A DNA stretch of 20,220 nucleotides from positions 647-20,866 of the forward strand of contig DHEX01000060.1 in NCBI GenBank assembly GCA_002400085.1, given 5' to 3'. A model generated the notes under the pieces. That model was not told where the DNA came from and searched no databases. It was given only the letters and a program-made list of their open reading frames with translations. How positions within the stretch are numbered: position 1 is the first letter of the stretch; every line of letters starts with the position of its first letter. Positions 1 to 7,482 of the stretch are shown here, one piece after another. This stretch comes from Clostridiaceae bacterium UBA4839 (GTDB lineage: Bacteria; Bacillota; Clostridia; Clostridiales; Caloramatoraceae). The position numbers were made by a program, and so were the translations under genes.

Positions 1-1298
1 GATACATCATAAAATCTTGTGAGAAGATTTACTATAGTAGTTTTACCAGCTCCTGTTGGCCCAACCAATGCAATAGTACTTCCTTCCTTTACATCAAAGC
101 TAATGTTCTTAATTATAAGATTATCCTTATTATAGCCAAAGGATACATTTTCAAAAACCACATGTCCCCTTGGATTTGATAGTTCTTTAGCATCATGAGC
201 ATCGTGAGACTCCTCTTTTTCATCAATAATTTCAAATACTCTTTCCGCACCAGCTACAGCAGACTGCAGTGTGTTAAATACATTAGCCATATCATTTAAT
301 GGCCTTGAAAACTGCCTTGAATAGTTCAAAAAGCTGGCTATAACTCCAACAGAAATATTTCCCTTTACTGCAAGCACTCCTCCAACAGCTGCAACTACAG
401 CAAAGCCAATATTGTTAATAACATTCATCATTGGCATAAGAAACCCTGACCATATCTGCGCCTTTATGCCTACTTTACTAAGCTTTAAATTAATATCACT
501 AAATTCCTCTATTGCTTTATTTTCGTGGTTAAATGCCTTAACTATATTAATTCCTGATATGGTTTCTTCTATATGCCCATTTAATTTTCCAAGTTCCTCC
601 TGCTGGGATTTAAACAAAACCTTAGTTTTTTTAGCAATAGTTCGTGTTAGCAAAAATACAAGAGGTACAGTTATAACACTGGCTAAAGTTAAAATTGGGC
701 TGAGTAGCAGCATCATTACTACAGAGCCGGCAAGCATAATTGCCCCAGACATCAGCTGCACCATAGATTGGGACACAGTACTGCTTATCTCTTCAATATC
801 ATTAGTTAATCTGCTCATTATATCTCCATGGGTATGAGTATCAAAGAAAGATATAGGAAGCTTTTGAAGCTTTCCAAAAAGGCCGCCTCTAAGACTTTTT
901 ACCATTCTTTGAGAAACCCCTGCCATAAGCCATCCTTGAAGAAAATTAATAACTGCATCTGCAATATATACTGTGATAAGAGTTATAACCATTATCTTTA
1001 GCATTTCAAAATTTACAGCTCCGCTTTTAGGGGATATAGCATCTATGGATTTTCCTATAAAATAGGGAATTGATAAACCTATGCCTGCATCCATTATTAC
1101 AAAAATAAATATCAGTATTAATAGCTTTTTATCTTTTTTAAAATACTCCATGAGCCTTCGCATGGTGCCTTTAAAATCTTTTGGCTTAACAACCGGCCCC
1201 ATCCTTCGCCCTCCAAATCCTCCCCTGCCTGGGCCACCTGAAAAGCCTCTCATATTCCCAATTGGAGTGTTGCTGTTTTTTATATTCTCTTTTGCCAT
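1..1298 (-). CDS. ABC exporter half-transporter, second subunit (3' part missing)
   Basis: This is one half of a heterodimeric multidrug-type ABC exporter (type IV fold, membrane domain fused to ATPase). The ATG lies directly after the TAA of the upstream subunit with no gap, and its ribosome site (GAGGTGAT) is inside the last codons of that gene, so the two are translationally coupled. About 432 codons are visible. A Gly/Arg-rich head (around residues 18-35, including GGPGRGGFGGRR) precedes the six-helix membrane domain, and the ATPase domain starts around residue 370. The Walker A motif GPTGAGKTT is present just before the window ends, so signature, Walker B and switch histidine cannot be judged. 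Because its partner has the degenerate site, this subunit is expected, from family knowledge, to carry the canonical Walker B glutamate and switch histidine. The substrate is unknown. Confidence 0.93.
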   Translation of the reverse strand, partial: MAKENIKNSNTPIGNMRGFSGGPGRGGFGGRRMGPVVKPKDFKGTMRRLMEYFKKDKKLLILIFIFVIMDAGIGLSIPYFIGKSIDAISPKSGAVNFEMLKIMVITLITVYIADAVINFLQGWLMAGVSQRMVKSLRGGLFGKLQKLPISFFDTHTHGDIMSRLTNDIEEISSTVSQSMVQLMSGAIMLAGSVVMMLLLSPILTLASVITVPLVFLLTRTIAKKTKVLFKSQQEELGKLNGHIEETISGINIVKAFNHENKAIEEFSDINLKLSKVGIKAQIWSGFLMPMMNVINNIGFAVVAAVGGVLAVKGNISVGVIASFLNYSRQFSRPLNDMANVFNTLQSAVAGAERVFEIIDEKEESHDAHDAKELSNPRGHVVFENVSFGYNKDNLIIKNISFDVKEGSTIALVGPTGAGKTTIVNLLTRFYDV

Positions 1299-3026
1299 TT
1301 ATATCACCTCACTGCCAATTTGGGAACGGAATATATCCTTATAAACTTCGCATTTTTTCAAAAGCTCTTCGTGCTTTCCAATTCCAGCTATTTTCCCATT
1401 ATCAAGGACTATTATTTTATCAGCATCCATAACTGAAGTTATACGCTGGGCAATTACAATACAAGTAAGATCCTTTGAATATTCCTTTAGTGCCTTTTTT
1501 ATTTTCATCTCTGTAGTTACATCTACAGCACTTGTACAGTCATCCAAAATCAATATTTCTGGCTTTTTTATAAGAGCTCTGGCAATAGAAACCCGCTGTT
1601 TTTGACCTCCTGATAAATTTACTCCTCCCTGTCCCAAAAATGTATTATACCCTTCTGGCAAGGAAGAAATAAACTCATGGGCCTCTGCGATCTTTGATAC
1701 TTCTTCTATTTCATCCATTGATGCATCTTCTTTGCCCCATTTTATATTATCTTTAATTGTTCCTGAAAATAATACTATCGTTTGATGAACTACTGCTATC
1801 TTATTTCTTAACTCCTTTATGTCCATATCTTTTATATTTACGTTATTTACTTTTATACAGCCATCTGTTACATCATAAAAACGACAAAGAAGATTAACTA
1901 AGGTACTTTTTCCTGAGCCTGTGGAACCTATAATTCCAACTGTTTCTCCGCTTTTACAGGTGAAGCTGACATTTTTAAGCACTGGCTCACCTGATGCCCC
2001 CGCATAAGAAAAATATACATTTTCAAAGTCTATTTTCCCTTTTGTATTAAATGTATCTATAGGTTTTTCTATAACATTTATGCTGTCTTCTTGATTTAAC
2101 ACTTCTCCTATACGTTCAGCAGAAGCCCTTGCTTTTACAAACATTGTTAAAACATGAGAAATCATCATTAAAGAAAATTGTATTTGAGTCATATAATTTA
2201 TAAAAGCAATTATCTGTCCTACCTGCATATTTCCACTGTTTACCTTACCTCCTCCTATCCATAAAATAGCTGCTATGCCTAAGTTTATAGTAAGGATTAC
2301 GTTAGGTGAAAAAAAAACATTTACACGAAGGGCGGAAATTGACACATCTTTTAGCTCTTCATTAGACTTTTCAAAACGTTCCACCTCATATTTAAATCTA
2401 TTAAATGCTTTAACTACTCTAACTCCTGACAAGTACTCTCTCATTGTGCTGTTTATTTTATCAATTGCTTTTTGAGTTTTTGTAAAAAAAGGATAACTTA
2501 TATTTATATTCATGTATATAAGAAGGCTTATTATAGGAACTACTATTAAAAAAACTATAGACATACTCAAATTTAATCTTATAGCCATTATAATACTTCC
2601 TATACATAATAATGGGGCTTTTACAAAAATTCTCATAAGACCATTAACAAAATTTTGCACCTGTGTTACATCATTAGTAAGCCTTGTAACCAGCGATGCA
2701 GTACCAAATTTATCTATATTTTCAATAGAAAGTTTTTGTATTTTTTTAAAAAGGTCTGATCTAAGGTCAGCTCCAAATTTTTGCGATACATTACTTGATA
2801 TAATATTTCTACTTACTGCTGCAAGTGCTCCTACCCCTGTCACCATAAGCATCTTAGCTCCCATGCTTATTATATAATCCATTTGCTTTTCTTTAACGCC
2901 AACATCAATTATCTTGGCCATTATTGTTGGCTGCAAAAGGTCGCAAGCAGCCTCAACCGTGAGGCATGCAATTGCAAGGCAAAAGGGCTTCCAGTAATTT
3001 TTAATATACTTTTTTGAATAATTCAT
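1299..3026 (-). CDS. ABC exporter half-transporter with degenerate nucleotide site (BmrC/LmrC/TM287-like)
   Basis: This 575-residue protein has an N-terminal six-helix ABC exporter membrane domain (about residues 1-310) and an ATPase domain with Walker A GSTGSGKST (near 367), Q-loop (VVHQT) and signature LSGGQKQR (near 474). Its Walker B ends LILDD where the catalytic residue is normally Glu, and the switch loop reads VIAQR where His is normal. Asp at the first and Gln at the second position are the known marks of the non-hydrolysing half of heterodimeric exporters. It forms a two-gene operon with the gene ending at the left edge, with zero intergenic bases. A GGGGTGG ribosome site precedes the ATG. 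A twin -10 promoter lies upstream. The exported compound cannot be read from sequence; drugs or peptides are usual for the family. Confidence 0.95.
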   Translation of the reverse strand: MNYSKKYIKNYWKPFCLAIACLTVEAACDLLQPTIMAKIIDVGVKEKQMDYIISMGAKMLMVTGVGALAAVSRNIISSNVSQKFGADLRSDLFKKIQKLSIENIDKFGTASLVTRLTNDVTQVQNFVNGLMRIFVKAPLLCIGSIIMAIRLNLSMSIVFLIVVPIISLLIYMNINISYPFFTKTQKAIDKINSTMREYLSGVRVVKAFNRFKYEVERFEKSNEELKDVSISALRVNVFFSPNVILTINLGIAAILWIGGGKVNSGNMQVGQIIAFINYMTQIQFSLMMISHVLTMFVKARASAERIGEVLNQEDSINVIEKPIDTFNTKGKIDFENVYFSYAGASGEPVLKNVSFTCKSGETVGIIGSTGSGKSTLVNLLCRFYDVTDGCIKVNNVNIKDMDIKELRNKIAVVHQTIVLFSGTIKDNIKWGKEDASMDEIEEVSKIAEAHEFISSLPEGYNTFLGQGGVNLSGGQKQRVSIARALIKKPEILILDDCTSAVDVTTEMKIKKALKEYSKDLTCIVIAQRITSVMDADKIIVLDNGKIAGIGKHEELLKKCEVYKDIFRSQIGSEVI

Positions 3027-3054
3027 TTGTCCACCCCTTCAATACATGTATAGC

Positions 3055-3085
3055 TTATTTATTATACTCATTATTTATTATACTC
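3055..3085. repeat. 15-bp tandem duplication carrying two -10 boxes
   Basis: The 15-mer TTATTTATTATACTC occurs at 3055-3069 and again at 3071-3085, one base apart. Read on the minus strand each copy contains TATAAT, so the ABC operon has two tandem -10 hexamers 16 bp apart. This is seen directly; any effect on expression is inference. Confidence 0.85.
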
Positions 3086-3106
3086 GTTATCATAATCATC
3101 TAACAA
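3061..3106 (-). promoter_or_regulatory. Promoter of the ABC exporter operon
   Basis: On the minus strand a -35 TTGTTA (3101-3106) is followed after 18 bp by -10 TATAAT (3077-3082). A second TATAAT lies at 3061-3066 in the duplicated copy. No regulator gene is adjacent on this side. Confidence 0.6.
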
Positions 3107-3138
3107 ATCATAATTAAAAAAAATATATTAATTGCCTG

Positions 3139-3167
3139 TTCAATTATTATATTGCCCGTGTTATAAT
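3139..3167 (+). promoter_or_regulatory. Promoter of the hydrogenase gene
   Basis: TTCAAT (3139-3144), a 17 bp spacer and TATAAT (3162-3167) match a sigma-A promoter. The TG two bases before the -10 makes it an extended -10. The leader to the ATG at 3247 is about 70 nt, AT-rich, and ends in the ribosome site AGGGGGGA. Confidence 0.6.
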
Positions 3168-3246
3168 GTTTTTGGCATAGTATATATGGTTATACTTAGC
3201 TGTTATATAAAATAATGTTATATGTTATATATAGGGGGGAATGTAA

Positions 3247-4743
3247 ATGATAAGCTTTGAAACTCCACTTAAAAAGCTAAAACATGAAGTTTTAAAAAAT
3301 GTTGTTCTTCTGGCTAAAGACAATAATTTAACCAAAGAAGAATTAATGAACATTCAATATAAGGTAATACCTGGTGATAAACCTCAATATAGATGCTGCG
3401 TTTTTAAAGAAAGAGCCATTGTTTATGAAAGAACGAAGCTTGCAGCAGGATATCTTTCAGATGGCAATGGAATAAATAAACAGCTTAAAGATATAAAAGA
3501 TGATAAACAAATAATATATGTAATAAGCTCTGCCTGCGATAGATGCCCAATTAATAAATATTCTGTTACGGAAGCCTGCAGAGGCTGTATAGCCCATGAA
3601 TGCATGGAATCTTGCCCATCAGGAGCTATAACAAAAATAAATGGAAGAGCCTTTATAAATCAAGAAATATGCAAAGAATGCGGAATGTGTAAAAAAGTTT
3701 GTCCATATAATGCAATATCTGAAGTTATGAGACCTTGTAAAAAATCCTGTCCTACAGGAGCTCTTCATGTTGATGAGGAGGATAGACAAGCTGCTGTTGA
3801 CAAAAATAAATGTATAAACTGTGGAGCCTGCATGGCAGGATGTCCTTTTGGCGCTATATCAGATAAAAGCTACATCGTTCCTGTGGTAAATGCACTTATG
3901 GAAGGAAAGGATGTATATGCTGTTGCAGCTCCGTCTATTGCAGGGCAGTTTGGCCCAAAGGTATCTGTTGGTCAAATTAAAGATGCTTTTTTAAAGACAG
4001 GATTTAAGGACATGGTAGAGGCAGCCTGTGGTGCTGATGCTGTTGCCGTCCACGAAGCAGAAGAATTAAAAGAAAGGCTAAAGAGGGGCGATAAATTTAT
4101 GACTTCCTCCTGCTGCCCCGCATTTGTTTCTTATGTTGAAATGAATTTCCCGGAACTTAAAGGTATGATTTCAGAAACAGTATCCCCTATGATTGCAACA
4201 GCAAGACTTATAAAAAAGAATCATCCCGATTCCATGGTAATTTTTGTTGGTCCATGTACAGCAAAAAAAAGTGAAATTAAAAAACCAAATCTTGCTAAAG
4301 CAGTTGATTATGTTCTTACATTTGAAGAAATATCTGCACTATTTGATGCTTTTGAAATTGATTTTCAAAATTGCAGTGATCTTCCTGTCAGCGATGCCAC
4401 ATTATCAGCAAGAGGCTTTGCTCAATCAGGGGGATTATCAAATGCTATAGCATTAGCTGCAAAAGAAATAGGCGTTGATTTGAAACCTGTAAAAATAAAT
4501 GGTCAAAGTGAACTTAAAAAGACACTTTTATTAGCAAAGGTTGGAAGACTTGATGGAAACTTTATTGAGGGCATGATGTGCGAAGGCGGATGCTTAGACG
4601 GTCCGGCAGTTTTATGGTCATCAAGAAAAACTGCTGCCCCATTTAAAGCATTCTCGCAGAAATCAGAAGGTAAATCTCCTTTTGACAATAAGATGTTAGA
4701 AGAGTTTAGAGATGTAAATTTAAACAGATCAAGTGATTCTTAG
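3247..4743 (+). CDS. Monomeric [FeFe] hydrogenase, group B-like, with several [4Fe-4S] clusters
   Basis: This 498-residue cytoplasmic iron-sulphur protein would interconvert protons and H2 with ferredoxin-type electrons. Residues 97-200 hold the cysteine motifs: CDRC (97-100), CxxCxxxxCxxxCP (111-123), CxxCxxCxxxCP (142-152), CKKSCP (164-169) and CxxCxxCxxxCP (189-199). The H-cluster domain follows, with L1 TSSCCPAF (Cys289/290), L2 GPCTAKK (Cys337) and L3 MMCEGGC (Cys445/449), so all four H-cluster cysteines are present. L1 ends in PAF rather than PGW, and Gly replaces the usual Met before PC of L2, which I take as group B (CpIII-like) rather than the well-studied group A. It has its own promoter and no maturase or partner subunit nearby. 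The final residues (RSSDS) and the TAG stop are encoded by the start of a repeated element, so the native C-terminus may have been altered. Confidence 0.9.
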   Translation: MISFETPLKKLKHEVLKNVVLLAKDNNLTKEELMNIQYKVIPGDKPQYRCCVFKERAIVYERTKLAAGYLSDGNGINKQLKDIKDDKQIIYVISSACDRCPINKYSVTEACRGCIAHECMESCPSGAITKINGRAFINQEICKECGMCKKVCPYNAISEVMRPCKKSCPTGALHVDEEDRQAAVDKNKCINCGACMAGCPFGAISDKSYIVPVVNALMEGKDVYAVAAPSIAGQFGPKVSVGQIKDAFLKTGFKDMVEAACGADAVAVHEAEELKERLKRGDKFMTSSCCPAFVSYVEMNFPELKGMISETVSPMIATARLIKKNHPDSMVIFVGPCTAKKSEIKKPNLAKAVDYVLTFEEISALFDAFEIDFQNCSDLPVSDATLSARGFAQSGGLSNAIALAAKEIGVDLKPVKINGQSELKKTLLLAKVGRLDGNFIEGMMCEGGCLDGPAVLWSSRKTAAPFKAFSQKSEGKSPFDNKMLEEFRDVNLNRSSDS

Positions 4744-4802
4744 AAGGATCACTCTAGAGACGTACACCCGTTAGATATTACAAATGGCATCCAGCGGCTA
4801 AG
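4728..4802 (+). repeat. Structured repeat family, unit A (short, divergent copy overlapping the hydrogenase stop)
   Basis: The unit opens with the 17-mer ATCAAGTGATTCTTAGA, identical to the opening of unit C at 10109. The TAG in it is the hydrogenase stop codon. It continues with a divergent core (TAGAGACGTACACCCGTTAG) and ends in CATCCAGCGGCTAAG, matching the ends of the other units. Unit B starts immediately after. I read it as a decayed member of the family described under unit C. Confidence 0.6.
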
Positions 4803-4954
4803 GTGATTCTTAGGCTCAGATGAAGTTTGCTTATAAGATACCTTCCTCCAATCTGAGCCTGAGCCTTAGAAGAGCCGATCCAGGGGCGTAGCAGCCGTAA
4901 TACCCTCATCCTCTCCTTATGTGGAGGATAACAAATGCTGCATCACTGGATAAG
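4803..4954 (+). ncRNA. Structured repeat family, unit B (long copy)
   Basis: The layout is GTGATTCTTAGG, a long hairpin (GGCTCAGAT pairing with AATCTGAGCC plus a duplicated GAGCCT), then CTTAGAAGAGCCGATCCAGG, which is identical to unit C, then GGCGTAGCAGCCGTAAT. Next comes a local hairpin (ATCCTC/GAGGAT), then GCTGC pairing back to GCAGC, and CTGGAT pairing back to ATCCAG. It lies in the convergent gap after the hydrogenase gene. Whether it is transcribed is unknown; readthrough from the hydrogenase promoter would make it a 3' UTR structure. Confidence 0.6.
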
Positions 4955-4980
4955 TTCTTCACTTTTTGTTAAAATTTTAA

Positions 4981-5490
4981 TTATGATACTTGTTCTAAAA
5001 AATCTTTCATAGATAAAGAATATTGAATTTCTTTTGATAGCTCTTTATCTTCTGTAAAGCCTAATTTTTTAAATGCCCTTTTCGAATATTCATTATTAAA
5101 ATTAATTTTTGCAATGACTTCATCCACTCTCCACTCAAAAAATGCATGTTTTAACCCTTCTGCAATTGCATTTGTACCAAAACCCTTATTCCATTTTTCT
5201 CTATCTCCAATTACGATTACCATTTCTGCTCTTTTTCCTTTGGGAACAAGCCTTAAAAATCCAATAGGTTCTTTCTCACTGGTTGTAACCATGAAAAAGC
5301 TCCCATTTTGATTAAATAAATGTGTAAGAATAGGCATATTAATTCTATATATTATTTCTCTAATGCTTTCACAAACATTTTGCCCTTCGTTTAAATATTT
5401 AGTTACTTCATCATCCTCTAACCAATCAATTATTTTCCATGCATCAGATGTAAAAACTTCTTGGCGAAGCTCTACACTATTATCAACCAT
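4981..5490 (-). CDS. GNAT-family N-acetyltransferase
   Basis: This 169-residue protein belongs to the RimJ/RimL-like branch of the GNAT superfamily, which transfers an acetyl group from acetyl-CoA to an amine. The acetyl-CoA-binding motif A is clear (VIVIGDREKW followed by NKGFGTNA, containing the xxGxG loop), with the typical GLKHAF helix after it and a C-terminal NEYSKRAFKKLGF motif B that is characteristic of the family. I chose the ATG at 5490 because GGGAGGG lies 8 bases upstream. The open frame extends 26 codons further, but those codons overlap a leader hairpin and have no ribosome site. The substrate cannot be told; protein N-termini, antibiotics or polyamines are all possible. Confidence 0.88.
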   Translation of the reverse strand: MVDNSVELRQEVFTSDAWKIIDWLEDDEVTKYLNEGQNVCESIREIIYRINMPILTHLFNQNGSFFMVTTSEKEPIGFLRLVPKGKRAEMVIVIGDREKWNKGFGTNAIAEGLKHAFFEWRVDEVIAKINFNNEYSKRAFKKLGFTEDKELSKEIQYSLSMKDFLEQVS

Positions 5491-5510
5491 TACTACAACC
5501 CTCCCTATAT

Positions 5511-5556
5511 AAATAAAAGCCCTATTATTTGCACTTTTATGCCAAATAATGGGTCT
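5511..5556 (-). terminator. Leader hairpin with T-rich tail upstream of the acetyltransferase (possible attenuator)
   Basis: On the minus strand CCCATTATTTG pairs with CAAATAATAGGG (one bulge), closed by AAG/CTT, followed by CTTTTATTT. It lies between the putative promoter and the ribosome site. The form suits an intrinsic terminator or attenuator within the 5' leader; no matching antiterminator was identified. Confidence 0.45.
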
Positions 5557-5582
5557 TAAATCAAACACATATAGATGATAAC

Positions 5583-5612
5583 ATAATATATCATTTTAGT
5601 GAAATGTTGTAA
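5583..5612 (-). promoter_or_regulatory. Putative promoter of the acetyltransferase gene
   Basis: On the minus strand TTACAA (5607-5612) is followed by TATTAT with an 18 bp spacer, or TATATT with 16 bp. The resulting leader is about 90 nt and includes the hairpin at 5511-5556. Confidence 0.4.
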
Positions 5613-5859
5613 GTAAGATTTAATTGCCTTTACTCATGTTTACATAAGGATATCGGTTGAAAAATGCCTTTCCCTCATGAATTCTCCATAACCAGTATAT
5701 TTATTTATAGACAAACTCCATCTGAGTCTAAAAATCACCTTATCCGATGGCTATCATCATGCAGAGGCCACAGAATGGAATTACTACTGGGTATTAGCAC
5801 CATTCCCGCTCTCACAAATTCTGCTCGTTCATCAACAGAACAGTCAAGACCGTTCCCTG
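5613..5859. other. Intergenic stretch with no confident gene; contains reversed repeat unit E
   Basis: No open frame here has a ribosome site and recognisable content. On the minus strand, right after the recombinase stub, about 43 codons stay open and read in part AGNGLDCSVDERAEFVRAG. This has protein-like composition but no start and no family I recognise, so it may be leftover coding sequence. The stretch 5716-5757 is a reversed fragment of the structured repeat. Confidence 0.4.
5716..5757 (-). repeat. Structured repeat family, unit E (reversed junction fragment)
   Basis: On the minus strand the end of one unit (TAGCCATCGGATAAG) runs straight into the start of the next (GTGATTTTTAGACTCAGATG). 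This is the same head-to-tail junction as between units A and B. The rest of both units is missing or unrecognisable. Orientation is opposite to the other copies. Confidence 0.6.
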
Positions 5860-6084
5860 CTATAAATCAAACAAGTCAATTGATGAATCAAATATAATAT
5901 CCTCGTCACAGAAAGCTACAGATATTGCATCAATGGCTTCCTTAGTATTAGGCACTATCCATGCCCTCTTTGCTTCATTCCATCTGCTGCCTTTTACTTT
6001 TTTGATTGCTGAAACCTTATCGTGGCCATAACTAAAGCTTACCATTATATAGTTACCATCACCTTTTTTAATTGTAACCGCCAT
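5860..6084 (-). pseudogene. N-terminal fragment of a tyrosine recombinase/integrase
   Basis: The open frame of 74 codons starts at an ATG with a GGGGGGT ribosome site 8 bases upstream. The text (YIMVSFSYGHDKVSAIKKVK, then GSRWNEAKRAWIVPNTKEA) matches the small N-terminal domain found ahead of the core-binding domain in many phage and integron-like integrases. There the pattern is a run of V/I/R positions, then GRRW, a K-x-W-x-V/I-P signature and an acidic tail. A full integrase has a further ~300 residues with the R..HxxR..Y active site; none is present downstream. I infer a truncated remnant. A free-standing small protein using the same fold cannot be excluded. Confidence 0.55.
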
Positions 6085-6136
6085 TATTATTACCCCCCAT
6101 TAAATTTTAGCCGGCATAAACCTAATGTAAATATTT

Positions 6137-7036
6137 TTATTCCACCATTCCTGAAACTATTTGCATCAGTAAAATACTATAATCCCAAATGCTTATCCCT
6201 TCTTTTATAAAACTTATCCTTTTATCAAATCTAATATCAATTAACTGTCTTAACTCGATTAATTCCTTATCTGTTAATCCATTGTTGTTTATTCTTAAAC
6301 CCATTTCAATAACTTCAAACATTTGCTGTCTTTCTGCTTCAACCATTGCAAGTTTTTCATCATAACAATTTCTTGAATCATCAATAGCAATTGGCACTGC
6401 GATTGCATCCACCTGGACATTCTTAAAACCTGTTTCTTCAAATAATTTGGGCAATCCTACAGGATCTGGCCAATACTTTCCAATATTATTTTTTTTATCA
6501 ATATCTTCAGTCCCTTTAAAAAGTTTATCGAGCAGCTCTTTCTCACGCTCACATTGTTTTAGAGATATATCAGTTTCTGTTTTTATGTACTTATCTGGTC
6601 TTGCATACATTACATTTACTCTCCCATTTGACCTGCATATCCTTTTCTGCTCCAATAAGAATTCCCTATTTGGTACATGTTCAATTACAGTATGAGAAAT
6701 GCAAGAATCTACTGAATTATTTTCTAAAGGTAGTTTTAATGCATCTCCCTCATAATAACATATATTATTTAGACCTTGAATTGCAGCCTTTTCTTTAGCA
6801 TAATTTATAAAATTTGAATCCCTGTCTATTCCAATAATTTGTGATTTTTGGTCAAGCCACTTGGACAATTTTCTGGTAATAGTTCCTGGACCGCAACCAA
6901 TATCAACTATAGTCATTCCTTCTTTAAGCCCAAGCAAATTTAGAAATAACTCCTTCCTGTCATCTCTAAATCTCATTTCTCTGCTTAAATCAAGATTTAA
7001 AATGCCCTGAATATTTTCAGACCAAATTGTATTCAC
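6137..7036 (-). CDS. Class I SAM-dependent methyltransferase
   Basis: This is a Rossmann-fold methyltransferase of about 299 residues from the preferred GTG start. Motif I is VDIGCGPGTIT, the acidic residue binding the ribose is in GIDRD, motif III is GDALKLP followed by NNSVD, and a post-motif SHTVIEHVPN is also visible. The last ~110 residues are a helical extension with no motif I recognise. The GTG at 7036 has GGGGGGTG six bases upstream. The frame stays open for 23 more codons to a TTG at 7105, but no ribosome site supports that start. Small molecules are the usual targets of this UbiE/COQ5-like group, but the target is not deducible. It is followed after 52 bases by the recombinase fragment on the same strand. 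Confidence 0.85.
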   Translation of the reverse strand: MNTIWSENIQGILNLDLSREMRFRDDRKELFLNLLGLKEGMTIVDIGCGPGTITRKLSKWLDQKSQIIGIDRDSNFINYAKEKAAIQGLNNICYYEGDALKLPLENNSVDSCISHTVIEHVPNREFLLEQKRICRSNGRVNVMYARPDKYIKTETDISLKQCEREKELLDKLFKGTEDIDKKNNIGKYWPDPVGLPKLFEETGFKNVQVDAIAVPIAIDDSRNCYDEKLAMVEAERQQMFEVIEMGLRINNNGLTDKELIELRQLIDIRFDKRISFIKEGISIWDYSILLMQIVSGMVE

Positions 7037-7160
7037 ATTATTCACCCCCCATAAAAGTTTCAGCCTCTTATCGCTTACTGCAAATATCACAGCCATATAC
7101 TTCAATCATCATTATTGCATATTAATTTACCAATATGAATCAATTATTTTAATCACAATC

Positions 7161-7218
7161 CTTGATTTCCTTTATTCTACCAAATATATTGACTAATTTC
7201 TATTAAATTTTGTTCTTT
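7161..7218 (-). repeat. ~58-bp AT-rich dispersed repeat, copy R1
   Basis: The core CTAATTTCTATTAAATTTT is shared with R2 (9872-9929), and nearly so with R3 (19539-19594). The flanking TTGATTTCCTTTATT and AATAT are also conserved. All three copies have the same orientation. On the minus strand R1 lies upstream of the methyltransferase, and a weak extended -10 (TGGTAGAAT) falls inside it. The nature of the repeat is unknown. Confidence 0.75.
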
Positions 7219-7353
7219 TGTTTTTAAATCTCAGTTTACTTTGTTAGAGTATTTGATTTTAATTTAAGCCCATCCAATCCCTTGCCTTTTGCCTTGTTCA
7301 CATAATGATATTTTTGATGCCTTAAACGCTTACATGGCCTAATTTAGGCATAG

Positions 7354-7385
7354 AAAAAGCCCTGAAGATATTATCTTCAAAGGCC
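7354..7385 (-). terminator. Intrinsic terminator of the toxin-antitoxin operon
   Basis: On the minus strand GGCCTTTGAAGAT, a short loop and ATCTTCAGGGC form a strong stem followed by TTTTTC. It lies about 100 bases beyond the antitoxin stop codon. Confidence 0.8.
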
Positions 7386-7482
7386 TTACGCTCTCTAATT
7401 ATCTACTATCTATAGATAGGATATTTCTTATTATATGCATTTTCATTTCATATGTTCCCTTAATTTTGTTTATAAGATTATT

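Larger units (their letters stand above)
7037..7482. other. Intergenic stretch with AT-rich repeat and terminator
   Basis: No convincing gene is present. A 14-codon frame on the minus strand (MMIEVYGCDICSKR, ending just before the methyltransferase ribosome site) has a CxxC pair but no ribosome site. The stretch holds repeat R1 (7161-7218), the antitoxin terminator (7354-7385) and a short perfect palindrome CTATCTATAGATAG near 7407-7420. Confidence 0.5.

Noticed and set aside
412..837. Plus-strand open frames across 412-3000
   Set aside because: They lie antisense to the ABC exporter genes, which have complete domain motifs; the plus-strand translations have no domain or ribosome site.
5491..5568. 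Longer acetyltransferase starting at 5568
   Set aside because: The extra codons cover the leader hairpin and lack a ribosome site; ATG 5490 has GGGAGGG.
5664..5897. Plus-strand open frame of 77 codons
   Set aside because: It overlaps reversed repeat unit E and the recombinase stub, lacks a ribosome site and matches nothing.
7037..7105. Longer methyltransferase starting at TTG 7105
   Set aside because: No ribosome site there, while GTG 7036 has GGGGGGTG at good spacing.
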